Assembly (NCBI RefSeq): GCF_900086645.1 | Contig: NZ_LT576451.1 | Coordinates: 372,001 to 436,000 of the forward strand | Direction: 5' to 3' | Origin: Curtobacterium sp. 9128 | GTDB lineage: Bacteria; Actinomycetota; Actinomycetes; Actinomycetales; Microbacteriaceae | Length of the DNA stretch: 64,000 nucleotides | The notes under the pieces: model-generated | The model's input: only the letters and a program-made list of their open reading frames with translations | What the model was told of the DNA's origin: nothing | The model's database searches: none | Made by a program: the position numbers and the translations under genes | Part shown: positions 45,793 through 54,860 of the stretch, one piece after another | Position numbering within the stretch: position 1 is the stretch's first letter | Layout of the letters: each line of letters begins with the position of its first letter

Positions 45793-47070
45793 CTACTCGT
45801 AGCGGAGGGCCTCGATCGGGTTCTGGCGTGCAGCCCGGCGTGCGGGCAGCGTGCCGGCGAGGAACGCGATGAACATCACCACGAGGATGATCGTGATCAC
45901 CGAGGACGGCGCGAACTGCATGATCTGCAGGCCAGGCAGGTCCTTGAGCACCGTGCCGGCCAGGATGTTCGAGATCCCCGTGCCGAGCGCGATCGCCACG
46001 CCGGCGCCGATCGCACTGCCGAGGAAGCCGATGAACACCGCCTCCAGCGAGAACAGCGTGTAGACCTTGCCGCCGCCCATGCCCATCGCCTTCATCAGGC
46101 CGATCTCACGGGTCCGCTCCTGCACGCTCATCAGCAGCGTGTTGATGATGCCGAAGCCCGCTGCGATGAGGGCGATCACCGCGAACGCGTTGAGGACGCC
46201 GACGATGCCGTTGATGACGGTCTGGAACTGGCCGAGCTGGTCCTGGATCGTCTGTCCGGTGTAGCCGTCCTTCGACAGGGCGCTCTTCACGTCGGACGCG
46301 GTCGCGCCGCTGTCAAGGGTCGCCGAGGCACTGGCGTAGGAGGTCGCGATCGACGCGGGCTTCCCCGTCTCCTGCGCGGACTGCATCGCGTCCGTCAGTG
46401 CCGCGTTCGCACCGGCCCCGCCGCCGAACAGCGACTCGTTCTGCACGCCGACGACGGTCGCCGTCAGGGTGTGCTCTGCGCCCTGGTAGTCGTCCACCGC
46501 GAAGGTGAGCTCCTTGCCGACGGCCGCCTTCTCGCTGCCGAGCCCGAGGTTCTTCAGGTAGTTCGTCGGCAGGATGACCTGGTTCGCGTCCGTGTCGTCG
46601 TCGAGCTGCTTGCCCGATGCCAGGTCGGCCTTCAGCTCCCCCGCGTTGGCGGACAGCGTGACGACGTACTTGCCCTCGTTGCCGTACTCCGCGTACTTCG
46701 GGCTGAGCGCGACGGCCGGACGGACGGAGTCGATGCCCGAGACGCCCTTGATCTTGTCGACGTCGGACTGGGACAGGTACCCGAAGGACGCCGGCCCGCG
46801 GTCGACGCTCTGCGTGGACGCGTCGGGGTCGTACTTCGCGGGGCCGCTGTCGGTCGACGACGAGTCGACGGTCTTCGTGATCGTCAGGGCCCCGGTGTCG
46901 CCGATCGAGGCCACCTGGGTGTCGATGTAGTTCCCGACGCCGGTGCCGATCGCCGAGGTGAGCGTGATGGTGAACGCGCCGATGAAGATCGCGATCACGG
47001 TCAGGGTGGTGCGGAGCTTGGACCGGAACGTGTTGCCGACCGCGGTCCGCAGGAGGTCGAGGAAGTTCAT
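45793..47070 (-). CDS. ABC exporter permease, MacB/FtsX type
   Basis: 425 aa. N-terminal membrane segment (TLTVIAIFIGAFTITLTSAIG), a large periplasmic MacB-PCD domain (about 45-290), then three C-terminal membrane segments with the typical LLMSVQERTREIGLMKAMG and ending PARRAARQNPIEALRYE. Works with the ATPase encoded directly upstream, overlapping by 4 bp. MacB-type transporters are mechanotransmitters for peptides, lipids or drugs; cargo unknown. Confidence 0.88.
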   Translation of the reverse strand: MNFLDLLRTAVGNTFRSKLRTTLTVIAIFIGAFTITLTSAIGTGVGNYIDTQVASIGDTGALTITKTVDSSSTDSGPAKYDPDASTQSVDRGPASFGYLSQSDVDKIKGVSGIDSVRPAVALSPKYAEYGNEGKYVVTLSANAGELKADLASGKQLDDDTDANQVILPTNYLKNLGLGSEKAAVGKELTFAVDDYQGAEHTLTATVVGVQNESLFGGGAGANAALTDAMQSAQETGKPASIATSYASASATLDSGATASDVKSALSKDGYTGQTIQDQLGQFQTVINGIVGVLNAFAVIALIAAGFGIINTLLMSVQERTREIGLMKAMGMGGGKVYTLFSLEAVFIGFLGSAIGAGVAIALGTGISNILAGTVLKDLPGLQIMQFAPSSVITIILVVMFIAFLAGTLPARRAARQNPIEALRYE

Positions 47071-47804
47071 GCGGAGTGCCTTCCGTGCTCGTGGGCACCC
47101 GGGGCGGGCGCATCGGCCTCCGTCGACCCGCCGACGATCAGCCCGTCGCGCACGTTCACGCTCCGGTCGCAGCGTGCCGCCAGTTCGTCGTCGTGGGTGA
47201 CGACGACCAGGGTGATCCCCCGCTCGCGCTGCAGTCCGAAGAGCATGTCCTCGACCACCTCACCCGTGTTCGTGTCGAGGTTGCCCGTCGGCTCGTCAGC
47301 GAAGATGACGCTCGGCTCGCCGACGAGCGCTCGGGCGATGACCACGCGCTGCTTCTGTCCACCGGAAAGGTCGTTCGCGTCGTTCTTGGCCTTGTCCGCC
47401 AGCCCGAGCGCGTCGAGCGCCGCCATCCCCCGGCGCTTCCGCTCCGCACCGGAGACGCCCGCGATCTTCAGCGGCAGCACGACGTTGTCGAGCACGGAGG
47501 TCTTCGGCGTCAGGAAGAACTGCTGGAACACGAACCCGAAGGTGCTGTTCCGCGTGCGGTTCACGTCGCGGGCGCTGAGCGTCGCGGCATCCGTGCCGTC
47601 GAGCAGGATCTGCCCGGTGGACGGCTTGTCGAGCAGCGCGAGCAGGTGCATCAGCGTCGACTTGCCGGAGCCGGACTTGCCGACGATCGCCAGGCTCTCC
47701 CCCTGGTTCACGGCGAGGGACACCCCCTTGAGCGCATCGAACCGGGTGGAACCTCGGCCGTAGGTCCTCGTGAGGCCCCTGGCCTCGAGCACGGGAGTGG
47801 TCAT
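47067..47804 (-). CDS. ABC exporter ATP-binding protein, MacB/LolD type
   Basis: 245 aa. Walker A GKSGSGKST, Q loop FVFQQFFL, signature LSGGQKQRVVIARAL, Walker B VIFADEPTGNLD and the H loop VVTHDDELA. ATG 47804 is 7 nt after TACGCT. Divergent from a TetR regulator, with a palindromic operator between them. Confidence 0.92.
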   Translation of the reverse strand: MTTPVLEARGLTRTYGRGSTRFDALKGVSLAVNQGESLAIVGKSGSGKSTLMHLLALLDKPSTGQILLDGTDAATLSARDVNRTRNSTFGFVFQQFFLTPKTSVLDNVVLPLKIAGVSGAERKRRGMAALDALGLADKAKNDANDLSGGQKQRVVIARALVGEPSVIFADEPTGNLDTNTGEVVEDMLFGLQRERGITLVVVTHDDELAARCDRSVNVRDGLIVGGSTEADAPAPGAHEHGRHSA

Positions 47805-47843
47805 GCGCCCGAGCGTACTGTCCGTTGCACGACTGAAAGTTTG

Positions 47844-47858
47844 CGTTTGCTGCAAACG
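47844..47858. promoter_or_regulatory. TetR operator CGTTTG-CTG-CAAACG
   Basis: Perfect palindrome with 6-bp arms and 3-bp centre (47844-47849, 47853-47858), 16 bp upstream of the tetR -10 (TACAGT, 47874-47879) and about 30 bp upstream of the exporter -10. Symmetry and location make it the likely site by which the TetR protein controls itself and the exporter. Confidence 0.65.
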
Positions 47859-47885
47859 ATGTGACGTTCCGGTTACAGTCGAGCC

Positions 47886-48515
47886 ATGCCCGACAGTGCC
47901 ACCCCGTCCGAGATGGGTCTGCGCGACCGCAAACGCATCGAGACCCGCAGCCGCATCGCCGAGGCCGCGCGGTCACTCGCGCTCGAGGACGGCATCGACC
48001 ACACCACGATCGAGCAGATCGCCGCGCGCGCGGACATCTCGCCGCGGACGTTCTTCAACTACTTCGAGAGCAAGGAGGACGCGGTCCTCGGGCACACCGA
48101 GCTCGATCTCTCCGCCGAGACCCTCGAGTCGCACGTCCGGGCCGTCGCTGGAGAACCGGCGGCGCAGGCGGTCGTCGACCTGGCGTTCCTGGTGTTCGGC
48201 GAGACCTTCGGGGACGAACGACACCGCCACGAGCGCAAGGAACTCATCGTGCGCTTCCCGCAGCTCATGCGCCGCCAGGTCACGCGCATGTCGATCGTCG
48301 CCGAGGCGATGACCGGCGCCGTCCGCACCGTGCTCGAGCGCGACCCGGCGTGGGGGCCGGAGGCGGCGACGCCGCAGGCGGCGGAGATGCTGCTCGGCAT
48401 GGTGATGACGGCGCTCCGCAGCTCCGCCCGGAACGAGGGCACGGAACCCGAGCAGGTGCGCACCCAGGTGGTCGCGTTGATGCGCGACACCGCGGCCCGG
48501 ATCGCAGCAGGATGA
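47886..48515 (+). CDS. TetR-family regulator of the MacB-type exporter
   Basis: 209 aa. HTH at about 25-60 (SLALEDGIDHTTIEQIAARADISPRTFFNYFESKED, read in parts), the TFFNYF form being common in actinobacterial repressors. The C-terminal domain is a MftR-like helical bundle. ATG is 6 nt after TACAGT. The stop codon is the first base triplet of a 46-bp palindrome. Confidence 0.88.
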   Translation: MPDSATPSEMGLRDRKRIETRSRIAEAARSLALEDGIDHTTIEQIAARADISPRTFFNYFESKEDAVLGHTELDLSAETLESHVRAVAGEPAAQAVVDLAFLVFGETFGDERHRHERKELIVRFPQLMRRQVTRMSIVAEAMTGAVRTVLERDPAWGPEAATPQAAEMLLGMVMTALRSSARNEGTEPEQVRTQVVALMRDTAARIAAG

Positions 48516-48560
48516 CGGACGGGAGGCTCGGTGCCAGCTGGCACCGAGCCTCCCGTCCGT
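48515..48560. terminator. Perfect 46-bp palindrome, copy A
   Basis: Left half ACGGACGGGAGGCTCGGTGC plus CAG, right half its exact reverse complement, centre CAG/CTG, no loop. Sits between converging genes (TetR stop at 48515, transporter SBP stop at 48583), so it fits a bidirectional terminator. A second copy is at 60002-60047. Confidence 0.8.
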
Positions 48561-48582
48561 CCGCTGGTCGCGTCGCGACCCG

Positions 48583-49596
48583 TCAGGACTTCGAGATGAA
48601 GCCCTCCTTCACCATCCAGTCGAACGCGACGTCCGCGGGCTCCCGGCCCTCGACGTCGACCTGCCGGTTCAGCTCCTGCAGGACGGCGTCCGTCAGCTTC
48701 GGGGAGATCTGGTCGTAGACGTCCTCGAGCTGCGGGTACTCCTTGAGCACCGACGTGGAGAGCACCGGGGCGACGTTGTAGGCCGGGAAGAAGCCCTTGT
48801 CGTCCTCGAGCACCTGCAGCCCGAGCGACTTGATGCGACCGTCGGTGGTGAACACCTCGCCGAAGTTGCACTTCCCCCGGTCGGTCGCCGTGTAGACGGT
48901 GCCGGTGTCGAGGATGTCGACGTTGCCCTTCGGGATCGCGGAGTCGCCGGAGCCACCGAGCTGCAGACCGTACTTCTCGAGCATCGGCTTGAAGCCGTCC
49001 GACCGCGAGTTGAACTCCGACTCGACGCAGAACGTGCGCTGGTCGGCCGGGAGGTCGGCGATCTGCGACAGCTTCGTGATGCCACCGAGCTCCTTGACCG
49101 CTTCCTTCCGCACGGCGAACGCGTACGTGTTGTTCATCGGGGCGGGCGGCAGCCAGGTCAGTCCGTTGCCGGCGTCCTCCTTCTTGACGGCCTCGTACTG
49201 CTCCTGCTTGTCCGGGATGCCCTCCTTGTGGCCCATGTAGGTGAGCCAGGCGGTGCCGGTGTACTCGTACGTCATGTCTGCGTCGTGGCCGGTCATGAGC
49301 TGACGGACCGCCACACTGCCGGGGACGTTCGTCTCGTCGGTGACGTCGAAGCCGGCGGCCTTCGCGGCGAGCACCGCGATCTTCCCGAGCACGAGCTGCT
49401 CGGTGAAGTTCTTCGACGTGACGGTGAGGTGCGCGCCCTCCGGCAGGTCGTCGATCTTTTCGATCGTGCCGGGGGCCGCTGCCGGGACGAACGAGGTCGC
49501 GGGCTGCAGGCCGCAGCCGGTCAGTGCGAACGCTGCGGCGCCGGCGACGAGCGTCGCCGCGATGCGCCTGGTGCGGCGCTGGGTGCGGGTCGTCAT
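48583..49596 (-). CDS. Glycine betaine/choline-type ABC transporter substrate-binding lipoprotein
   Basis: 337 aa. Signal peptide ending FALTGCG (lipoprotein cysteine about residue 28), then LTVTSKNFTEQLVLGKIAVLAA and TYEYTGTAWLTYMG, which are signatures of OpuAC/OsmF/ProX-like binding proteins, and PAYNVAPVLSTSVL. Binds quaternary amines outside the membrane. Last gene of the operon; the start overlaps the permease stop by 4 bp. Confidence 0.88.
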   Translation of the reverse strand: MTTRTQRRTRRIAATLVAGAAAFALTGCGLQPATSFVPAAAPGTIEKIDDLPEGAHLTVTSKNFTEQLVLGKIAVLAAKAAGFDVTDETNVPGSVAVRQLMTGHDADMTYEYTGTAWLTYMGHKEGIPDKQEQYEAVKKEDAGNGLTWLPPAPMNNTYAFAVRKEAVKELGGITKLSQIADLPADQRTFCVESEFNSRSDGFKPMLEKYGLQLGGSGDSAIPKGNVDILDTGTVYTATDRGKCNFGEVFTTDGRIKSLGLQVLEDDKGFFPAYNVAPVLSTSVLKEYPQLEDVYDQISPKLTDAVLQELNRQVDVEGREPADVAFDWMVKEGFISKS

Positions 49597-50357
49597 CGGA
49601 GTCCCTTCGGTCGGGCGACGGTCTCGACGATGCGGCCGAGCCAGTCGATGGACAGCGCCAGGAGCGCGATGAGGAGGGCGCCGGACACCAGCACCTTCGG
49701 CAGGAACAGGTTCACGCCGGTGGTGATGAGAAGCCCGAGGCCGCCGGCACCGATGAAGGTCGCGAGCGCGGCGGAGCCGACGAGCAGCACGAGTGCGGTG
49801 CGGATGCCGGAGAGCATGACCGGGACGGCCAGGGGCAGTTCGACCCGCATCAGCACGGAGAACGCGCTCATGCCCATGCCGCGACCGGCCTCGACCGTCC
49901 GCTGGTCGACGCTCTCGATGCCGATGATCGTGTTCCGCAGCACCGGCAGGATCGCGTAGAGCACGAGGGCGATCACCGCTGCCCAGAACGAGAACCCGAG
50001 CCAGAACGCGAGCAGGACCACGAGGCCGACGGCCGGTGCGGCCTGCCCGAAGTTCGCGACCGCGAGGATCACGCCGCTGGCCCGGCGGAGGGGTCCGCGT
50101 GTGAGGACGATGCCGAGCGGGATGCCGATGATCAGCACGATCACGGTCGAGACGATCGTCAGGAGCACGTGCTGCCAGGTGAGCGACACGAGGTCGGCCG
50201 GGTTGAGCGTGGAGCGCTCGGTAGCGGTGAGGTCGGCCGTGTTCAGCCAGACGGCGAACGCGGCGAGCACGACGAGGATCGCGACCGGCTGGATGACGAG
50301 CCCGCGCCAGCTGGCCTTCGCGGGCTTCGCGACGGGATCGGCGACGACGTCACTCAT
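49593..50357 (-). CDS. Glycine betaine/choline-type ABC permease 1
   Basis: 254 aa with six membrane segments and the ProW/OpuAB-type loop RTVEAGRGMGMSAFSVLMRVELPLAVP, followed by FIGAGGLGLLITTGVNLF. An N-terminal cytoplasmic stretch is rich in Pro, Ala and Lys. The start is 8 bp inside the ATPase gene end, so tightly coupled. Confidence 0.9.
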   Translation of the reverse strand: MSDVVADPVAKPAKASWRGLVIQPVAILVVLAAFAVWLNTADLTATERSTLNPADLVSLTWQHVLLTIVSTVIVLIIGIPLGIVLTRGPLRRASGVILAVANFGQAAPAVGLVVLLAFWLGFSFWAAVIALVLYAILPVLRNTIIGIESVDQRTVEAGRGMGMSAFSVLMRVELPLAVPVMLSGIRTALVLLVGSAALATFIGAGGLGLLITTGVNLFLPKVLVSGALLIALLALSIDWLGRIVETVARPKGLR

Positions 50358-51630
50358 CGACGGGCTCCTCTGCGCGGACCGGGGACGACGGCAGCGTCTC
50401 GATCGGGTTCGTGTTCGTGCCGACCGGGGTGTACGCCTGCTCCTCGGCCGCTGCGGCACGGGAACGGGTGATCGCGTCCATGACCGTCTCGACCGTGATG
50501 ACGCCCTGGAATGCGTCGCGGCGACCCGTGACGAGCGCGGCACCGGCGCTGGACACGAGCATCGTGTCGAGCGCGTCGTTGAGCGTCGCGGCCTCGCCGA
50601 CGACGGGCAGGTCGGGGTCGGTGCCGTCCGGGATGCGGTCGAGGCGCTCGAGCTGCCGGCGGGTCGGCCAGCCGATCGGACGCTGACGGGCGTCCACCAC
50701 GACGGCGTGCCCGTGGCCGCCGGCCTCGCGCATGCGCTGCAGGACGGCCTTCGCCTCTTCACCGGGCGAGCAGGTCACCGCGGGGGCGAGCTCGACGTCG
50801 CGCACGCGGTTGAGCGTCAGCTGCTTGAGTCCGGCACCCGAGCCGATGAAGTTCTCCACGAACTCGTTCGCGGGCTCGGCCAGGATGCGCTCCGGGGTGT
50901 CGTACTGCACGATGTGCGCACCCTCGGAGAAGATCACGATCCAGTCGCCGAGCTTCACGGCCTCGTCGAAGTCGTGCGTGACGATGACGATCGTCTTGTG
51001 CAGCTCTTCCTGGATGCGGAGGAGCTCGTCCTGCAGGCGCTGGCGGGTGATCGGGTCGACGGCACCGAACGGCTCGTCCATGAGCAGGACGGGCGGGTCC
51101 GCGGCGAGGGCCCTGGCGACGCCGACGCGCTGCTGCTGCCCGCCGGAGAGTTCACGGGGGAAGCGGTCGCGGTAGGTGTCGGGGTCGAGGGAGACCAGGT
51201 CGAGGAGCTCGTCGACGCGCGCGGCGATCTTCTCCTTGGACCAGCCGAGCATCTTCGGCACGATCGCGATGTTCGCCGCGACGGTCATGTGCGGGAAGAG
51301 CCCGCCGGCTTGGATGACGTAGCCCATGCGGCGGCGGAGCTCGTCGCCGTCGATCGAGGTGACGTCGTCGTCGCCCACCACGATCCGGCCCTCGGTGGGC
51401 TCGATCAGGCGGTTGATCATCTTCAGCGTGGTCGTCTTGCCGCAGCCGGAGGGGCCGACGAGCATGACGATCTTGCCCGCGGGGATCTCGAGCGTGATGC
51501 CGTCCACGGCGGGCTTCGACTGGCCCGCGTAGCGCTTGGTGACGGTGTCGAGCAGGATGCTGCGACCCGTGACGTCGCTCTCGGCGGAGGAGCCGTTCGT
51601 GTGGGACAGGGTTGCGTCAGTGCTGGACAC
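50350..51630 (-). CDS. Glycine betaine/choline-type ABC ATP-binding protein with CBS domains
   Basis: 426 aa. Walker A GPSGCGKTTT, signature LSGGQQQRVGVARAL, Walker B LLMDEPFGAVDP, H loop VTHDFDEAVKLG. After about residue 270 come two CBS-like repeats (VLQRMREAGGHGHAVVVD, and LDTMLVSSAGAALVTG), which in relatives gate transport by ionic strength. Supports an osmoprotectant importer. Confidence 0.92.
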   Translation of the reverse strand: MSSTDATLSHTNGSSAESDVTGRSILLDTVTKRYAGQSKPAVDGITLEIPAGKIVMLVGPSGCGKTTTLKMINRLIEPTEGRIVVGDDDVTSIDGDELRRRMGYVIQAGGLFPHMTVAANIAIVPKMLGWSKEKIAARVDELLDLVSLDPDTYRDRFPRELSGGQQQRVGVARALAADPPVLLMDEPFGAVDPITRQRLQDELLRIQEELHKTIVIVTHDFDEAVKLGDWIVIFSEGAHIVQYDTPERILAEPANEFVENFIGSGAGLKQLTLNRVRDVELAPAVTCSPGEEAKAVLQRMREAGGHGHAVVVDARQRPIGWPTRRQLERLDRIPDGTDPDLPVVGEAATLNDALDTMLVSSAGAALVTGRRDAFQGVITVETVMDAITRSRAAAAEEQAYTPVGTNTNPIETLPSSPVRAEEPVDE

Positions 51631-52267
51631 GGATACCTCGCGAGATGGTCAGGCGGCCGAGGCCGAGGAGCAGGAGATCGAGGACGAGGGCGAGCAGGAC
51701 GACACCGACCACGCCCACCACGACCGAGTTGAGGGAGTTCGCGCCGCCGAGACGCGAGAGCCCGGAGAAGATGAACCCGCCGAGCCCCGGGCCGAGCGCG
51801 TACGCGGCGACGGCGGCGACGCCCATCACCATCTGCGCGGAGACCCGGACGCCGGTGAGGATGATCGGCCACGCCATCGGCAGCTCGACCTGCACCAGGG
51901 TGCGGAAGCGGCTCATCCCGATGCCACGGGCCGACTCGACGACGGCGGGGGAGATCTCGGAGAGCCCGACGACCGCGTTGCGGAGGATCGGCAGGGCGGC
52001 GAAGAACGTGACCGTGACGACGGACGGCACGACGCCGAAGCCGAGCGGCACGAGCAGCAGACCGATCACGGCGAACGACGGCAGTGTCAACCCGATGGTC
52101 GACACCTCGTTCGCGACCGATCTCAGCCGCGGGATGCGGTAGACGAGTGCTGCGAGCAGCACGGCGATGACGGTGGCGAGCACGGTGCACTGGAGGACCA
52201 GCGAGAAGTGCTGCCACGACGCGAACCAGATCTGGTCCCATCGCTCCGTGACGTAGTTGAAGAACAC
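51617..52267 (-). CDS. Glycine betaine/choline-type ABC permease 2
   Basis: 216 aa with GTG 52267 as the most likely start (VFFNYVTERWDQIW; GAGGGGA about 11 nt upstream). An upstream ATG would add 24 unusual residues. Six segments with loop VVESARGIGMSRFRTLVQVELPMAWP and the later ALGPGLGGFIFSG. First gene of the operon, 14-bp overlap with the ATPase. Paired permeases with one ATPase match OpuC/OsmF-type transporters. Confidence 0.88.
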   Translation of the reverse strand: MFFNYVTERWDQIWFASWQHFSLVLQCTVLATVIAVLLAALVYRIPRLRSVANEVSTIGLTLPSFAVIGLLLVPLGFGVVPSVVTVTFFAALPILRNAVVGLSEISPAVVESARGIGMSRFRTLVQVELPMAWPIILTGVRVSAQMVMGVAAVAAYALGPGLGGFIFSGLSRLGGANSLNSVVVGVVGVVLLALVLDLLLLGLGRLTISRGIRVQH

Positions 52268-52315
52268 CTGACGCTGGTTCCCCTCGGGTCGGTCGTTCTG
52301 CCCACGGGTCGGGGC

Positions 52316-52355
52316 ACAAGTGCCGCCCAACGTACGCAATGGCGCGGCGACTTGT
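52316..52355. promoter_or_regulatory. Inverted repeat upstream of the osmoprotectant importer
   Basis: ACAAGT-GCCGC (52316-52326) and GCGGC-G-ACTTGT (52344-52355), arms of 11 bp with one bulged base, about 50 bp upstream of the permease start. Lies in the 208-bp gap between the operon and the DinB-like gene, which otherwise contains nothing I can support. Confidence 0.4.
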
Positions 52356-52475
52356 ACAACCGCAAATGTCGCGAACGCAGGGTTCCTGCGGATTCTTCAA
52401 TCACGAAACCCCAGGTCAGCGCCGTGTGACGTCCGTGATCCTGGGAGAACGGTAACGATCGAACGGGCCGCCCGG

Positions 52476-53174
52476 CTACAGGCCCGCTTCTCGGAGCCCG
52501 GCCTGCTCGGCGATCGAGACGAGCCGCTCCCGCCACTCGATCCACTCCTCGGGCGTCTTCTCCGCGAGGTTCCCGTCACCGTCGCCCGCGAGGCCGTCGA
52601 GCATCTCGCGCACGATGTCCGCGTGCCCGGCGTGCCGAGCGGTCTCGTACGCCATGTGCACCAGCACACGGTGCAGCGTGACGTCACGGTGCTCGGGTGC
52701 CCACCACGGAACCACCCCGCGCGCGTCGAGGTCGAGCGCCTCGATCGTGGCGTCGGCGTGGGCGGCGCTGGCGTGGTGGAACGCCACGATGTCCGCCATC
52801 GTCTCGTCGAGCGTCGCGTACATGTCCCGGTCGTCGTCGGAGTCGAGCCATGCCGGCGGATCGGGGAGCGGGCGGTCGAACACCCGCCCGAAGTACTCGG
52901 ACTGCACGGCGGCCACGTGCTTCACGAGCCCGAGGACGTTCGTGCCCGTCGGGGTCACCGGCCACCTGGCCTGCCGTTCCGCGAGTCCGTCGAGCTTCGC
53001 GAGCAGCGCTGCCCGGTGCTTCTGGAGGTATCGGTGCAGCGTCTGCTTCACGAGTGCCTGGTCGGTGACCGGGGACGCCCCCTCGTCGGTGAGCAGGGAG
53101 TTCCCGGTCGCCGCGATGGTGCCGGACGGCGGTGCAGGTCGCACCGCCGGCGGCTCCTCGGTGATGTCGCTCAT
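52476..53174 (-). CDS. DinB/DUF664-family protein
   Basis: 232 aa. Starts with 45 low-complexity residues, then a four-helix DinB-like bundle: LHRYLQKHRAALLAKLDGL, LGLVKHVAAVQSEYFGRVF with the first metal histidine, and HRVLVHMAYETARHAGHADIVREML with the others. DinB-fold enzymes are often mycothiol-dependent transferases; the role here is unknown. ATG 53174 overlaps the upstream gene stop by 4 bp. Confidence 0.8.
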   Translation of the reverse strand: MSDITEEPPAVRPAPPSGTIAATGNSLLTDEGASPVTDQALVKQTLHRYLQKHRAALLAKLDGLAERQARWPVTPTGTNVLGLVKHVAAVQSEYFGRVFDRPLPDPPAWLDSDDDRDMYATLDETMADIVAFHHASAAHADATIEALDLDARGVVPWWAPEHRDVTLHRVLVHMAYETARHAGHADIVREMLDGLAGDGDGNLAEKTPEEWIEWRERLVSIAEQAGLREAGL

Positions 53175-53782
53175 GCCCTCGATCGTGCCACCGCGCGCTC
53201 GCGGATGCGCTCCGACTCGGCCACGGCGACGCGCTCGGCGGTGAGCAGCAGTCCGGCGACGTCCGCGGAGTTCCGCGACGGTGCGTCGTTCCAGCTGGTC
53301 AGGTCGCGCACGCGGCCCATCCGGACGTCCGGGGCTGGGCACCAGAGGACCGGCGCGCCTTCTTCGACCGCGAGTGCGTGCCAGACGACGTCGAGGGCGC
53401 GCTGGACCGGCTGGGAGTGCACCGCGTGCGGACCACCGGCCGCGTAGACCACGGCACCGACGAGGCACGCACCGACGAGCGGGCGTCCGGCGACGTCCAT
53501 CGCCGCGGCACTCGACGCCTTGCGGGTACGGCCCTTCTCGTCGACGTAGGAGAACCACGCGTGCTGGATCCACCCGCGTTCGACGACACCGCGCGCACCG
53601 GACAGCAGCCGCTCCACGTCGGCGAGATCGCGGAGCTGCGCTTCGGCTCGACGGACCCTGGCAGCGGCACGGCGTTCGGCGAGCCGGTCGAGGAGGCCGC
53701 GGAACCCGGAGCGGGTGGGCGTGGGGAGGGAGGGAGAGGCGTCGGTGTCGACGTCGTGCTGGACGCGGAACTCGAGGGTCAT
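53171..53782 (-). CDS. DUF6197-like hypothetical protein
   Basis: 203 aa. Low-complexity start, then a helical RLAERRAAARVRRAEAQLRDL, followed by RGWIQHAWFSYVDEKGRTRKASS and RPLVGACLVGAVVYAAGG, which resemble the WxQ...CLxGAI pattern of DUF6197. Function unknown. RBS GAGGGG precedes ATG 53782. Forms a pair with the DinB-like gene. Confidence 0.65.
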   Translation of the reverse strand: MTLEFRVQHDVDTDASPSLPTPTRSGFRGLLDRLAERRAAARVRRAEAQLRDLADVERLLSGARGVVERGWIQHAWFSYVDEKGRTRKASSAAAMDVAGRPLVGACLVGAVVYAAGGPHAVHSQPVQRALDVVWHALAVEEGAPVLWCPAPDVRMGRVRDLTSWNDAPSRNSADVAGLLLTAERVAVAESERIRERAVARSRA

Positions 53783-53841
53783 CAGGCCCCTCCGATCTTC
53801 ACGTGCACGGATGGTGTGGAGAGACGATAACCCCGTTCGGG

Positions 53842-54723
53842 TCAGCCGTCGAGAGCGGCGTCGATCCCACGCTCGGCGACGATCCGGAACGCGCTGTCGT
53901 CGCTGAGGTGCATCGCCGAGGCGATGGACACGGCCCAGCCCCGTGCCCTGGTCCAGGTGGCGTCGTCGGCGGGGACCAGCGCGCGGAAGGTGCGCCGGGC
54001 CTCCCGGTCGAGCGTCAGCCAAGCGGTCGCGAGGTCCACCGCCGGGTCGCCCGCCGTCACGTCCCCGAAGTCCACGACCGCCGACAGGCGGTCACCGGTG
54101 CCGTCCGGCGCGGGTTCGACGAGCAGGTTGAAGGGGTGCAGGTCGCCGTGCACCCAGACGGGAGGCCCGGCGTACGCGGGCAGGGCGGCCGCGGTCCGCC
54201 AGAGCGCGGCCAGCTCCACGGCACGTGGTACGTCCGCGGTGGCGAGCCGTTCCAGGACGGCCTCCGAGCGGGTGCGCAGGGGGACGGCGCGCACCGGGTT
54301 GACCGGCGCGTCCGCCGGCGCGGGCACGTGCAGCAGCCGGACGAAGGCCGCGAGCGCCTCGGCCACCGCCGTCCCGCCGGCGCGTTCGCCCGCCGGGACG
54401 CCGGGGAGCCAGCGCACGACGCTCCACGACCACGGGTACCCCGGCGCCGGGCGACCGGTCCGCACCGGATCGGGGACGGGCACGATCGCGGCGACCCGGT
54501 GGGCGATCTCGGGCAGCCAGCGCTGCTCGTGCTCGATGAGCCGGGCGGCGGCGGCACGGCGGGGGAGCCGGACGGCCAGCAGCTCCCCGAGCCGGACGAC
54601 CACGTTGTCCCAGCCGTTCGCGACGACCTCGAGCGGCAGGTCCGCGAGGTCGGGGTGCTGGTCGGCGAGCAGCGCGCGGACGAGCTCGGCGTCGACGTCG
54701 ATCTCTGCTTCCGGGGTGGGCAT
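53842..54723 (-). CDS. Aminoglycoside phosphotransferase-family protein
   Basis: 293 aa kinase-like fold: GWDNVVVRLGELLAVRLPRR (nucleotide-binding lysine region replaced by R), EHEQRWLPEIAHRV, VWVHGDLHPFNLLVE with the Brenner-type catalytic HGD, and VVDFGDVTAGDPAVDLATAW with the metal Asp. Typical of APH(3')-like proteins of unknown substrate; drug resistance should not be assumed. ATG 54723 is 6 nt after TAGCCT. Confidence 0.82.
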   Translation of the reverse strand: MPTPEAEIDVDAELVRALLADQHPDLADLPLEVVANGWDNVVVRLGELLAVRLPRRAAAARLIEHEQRWLPEIAHRVAAIVPVPDPVRTGRPAPGYPWSWSVVRWLPGVPAGERAGGTAVAEALAAFVRLLHVPAPADAPVNPVRAVPLRTRSEAVLERLATADVPRAVELAALWRTAAALPAYAGPPVWVHGDLHPFNLLVEPAPDGTGDRLSAVVDFGDVTAGDPAVDLATAWLTLDREARRTFRALVPADDATWTRARGWAVSIASAMHLSDDSAFRIVAERGIDAALDG

Positions 54724-54776
54724 CGGGTCAGGCTAGCCGGGGCGGCCCCTCCCCGCGAACGGGGGCTCTCGGGGCG

Positions 54777-54796
54777 AACCTACCGCTTGGTATCTT
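54777..54796. promoter_or_regulatory. Possible autoregulatory-element (ARE-like) operator
   Basis: AACCTACCGCTTGGTATCTT: TACC/GGTA half-sites with a 4-bp centre and matching outer A-A/T-T. On the other strand it reads AAGATACCAAGCGGTAGGTT, close in form to ScbR/ArpA-type sites. Located upstream of the phosphotransferase promoter and downstream of the ScbR-like gene. Confidence 0.35.
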
Positions 54797-54860
54797 CATA
54801 GGGTCGGAGACGTGGGTGTCGCTGGGGGGACTCACGACCCGTGGTCGTGTCGGACCGGCG

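Noticed and set aside
53842..54723. Aminoglycoside resistance gene
   Set aside because: The kinase-like family has many non-resistance members; the catalytic motifs are shared by all, and nothing in the context supports drug modification.
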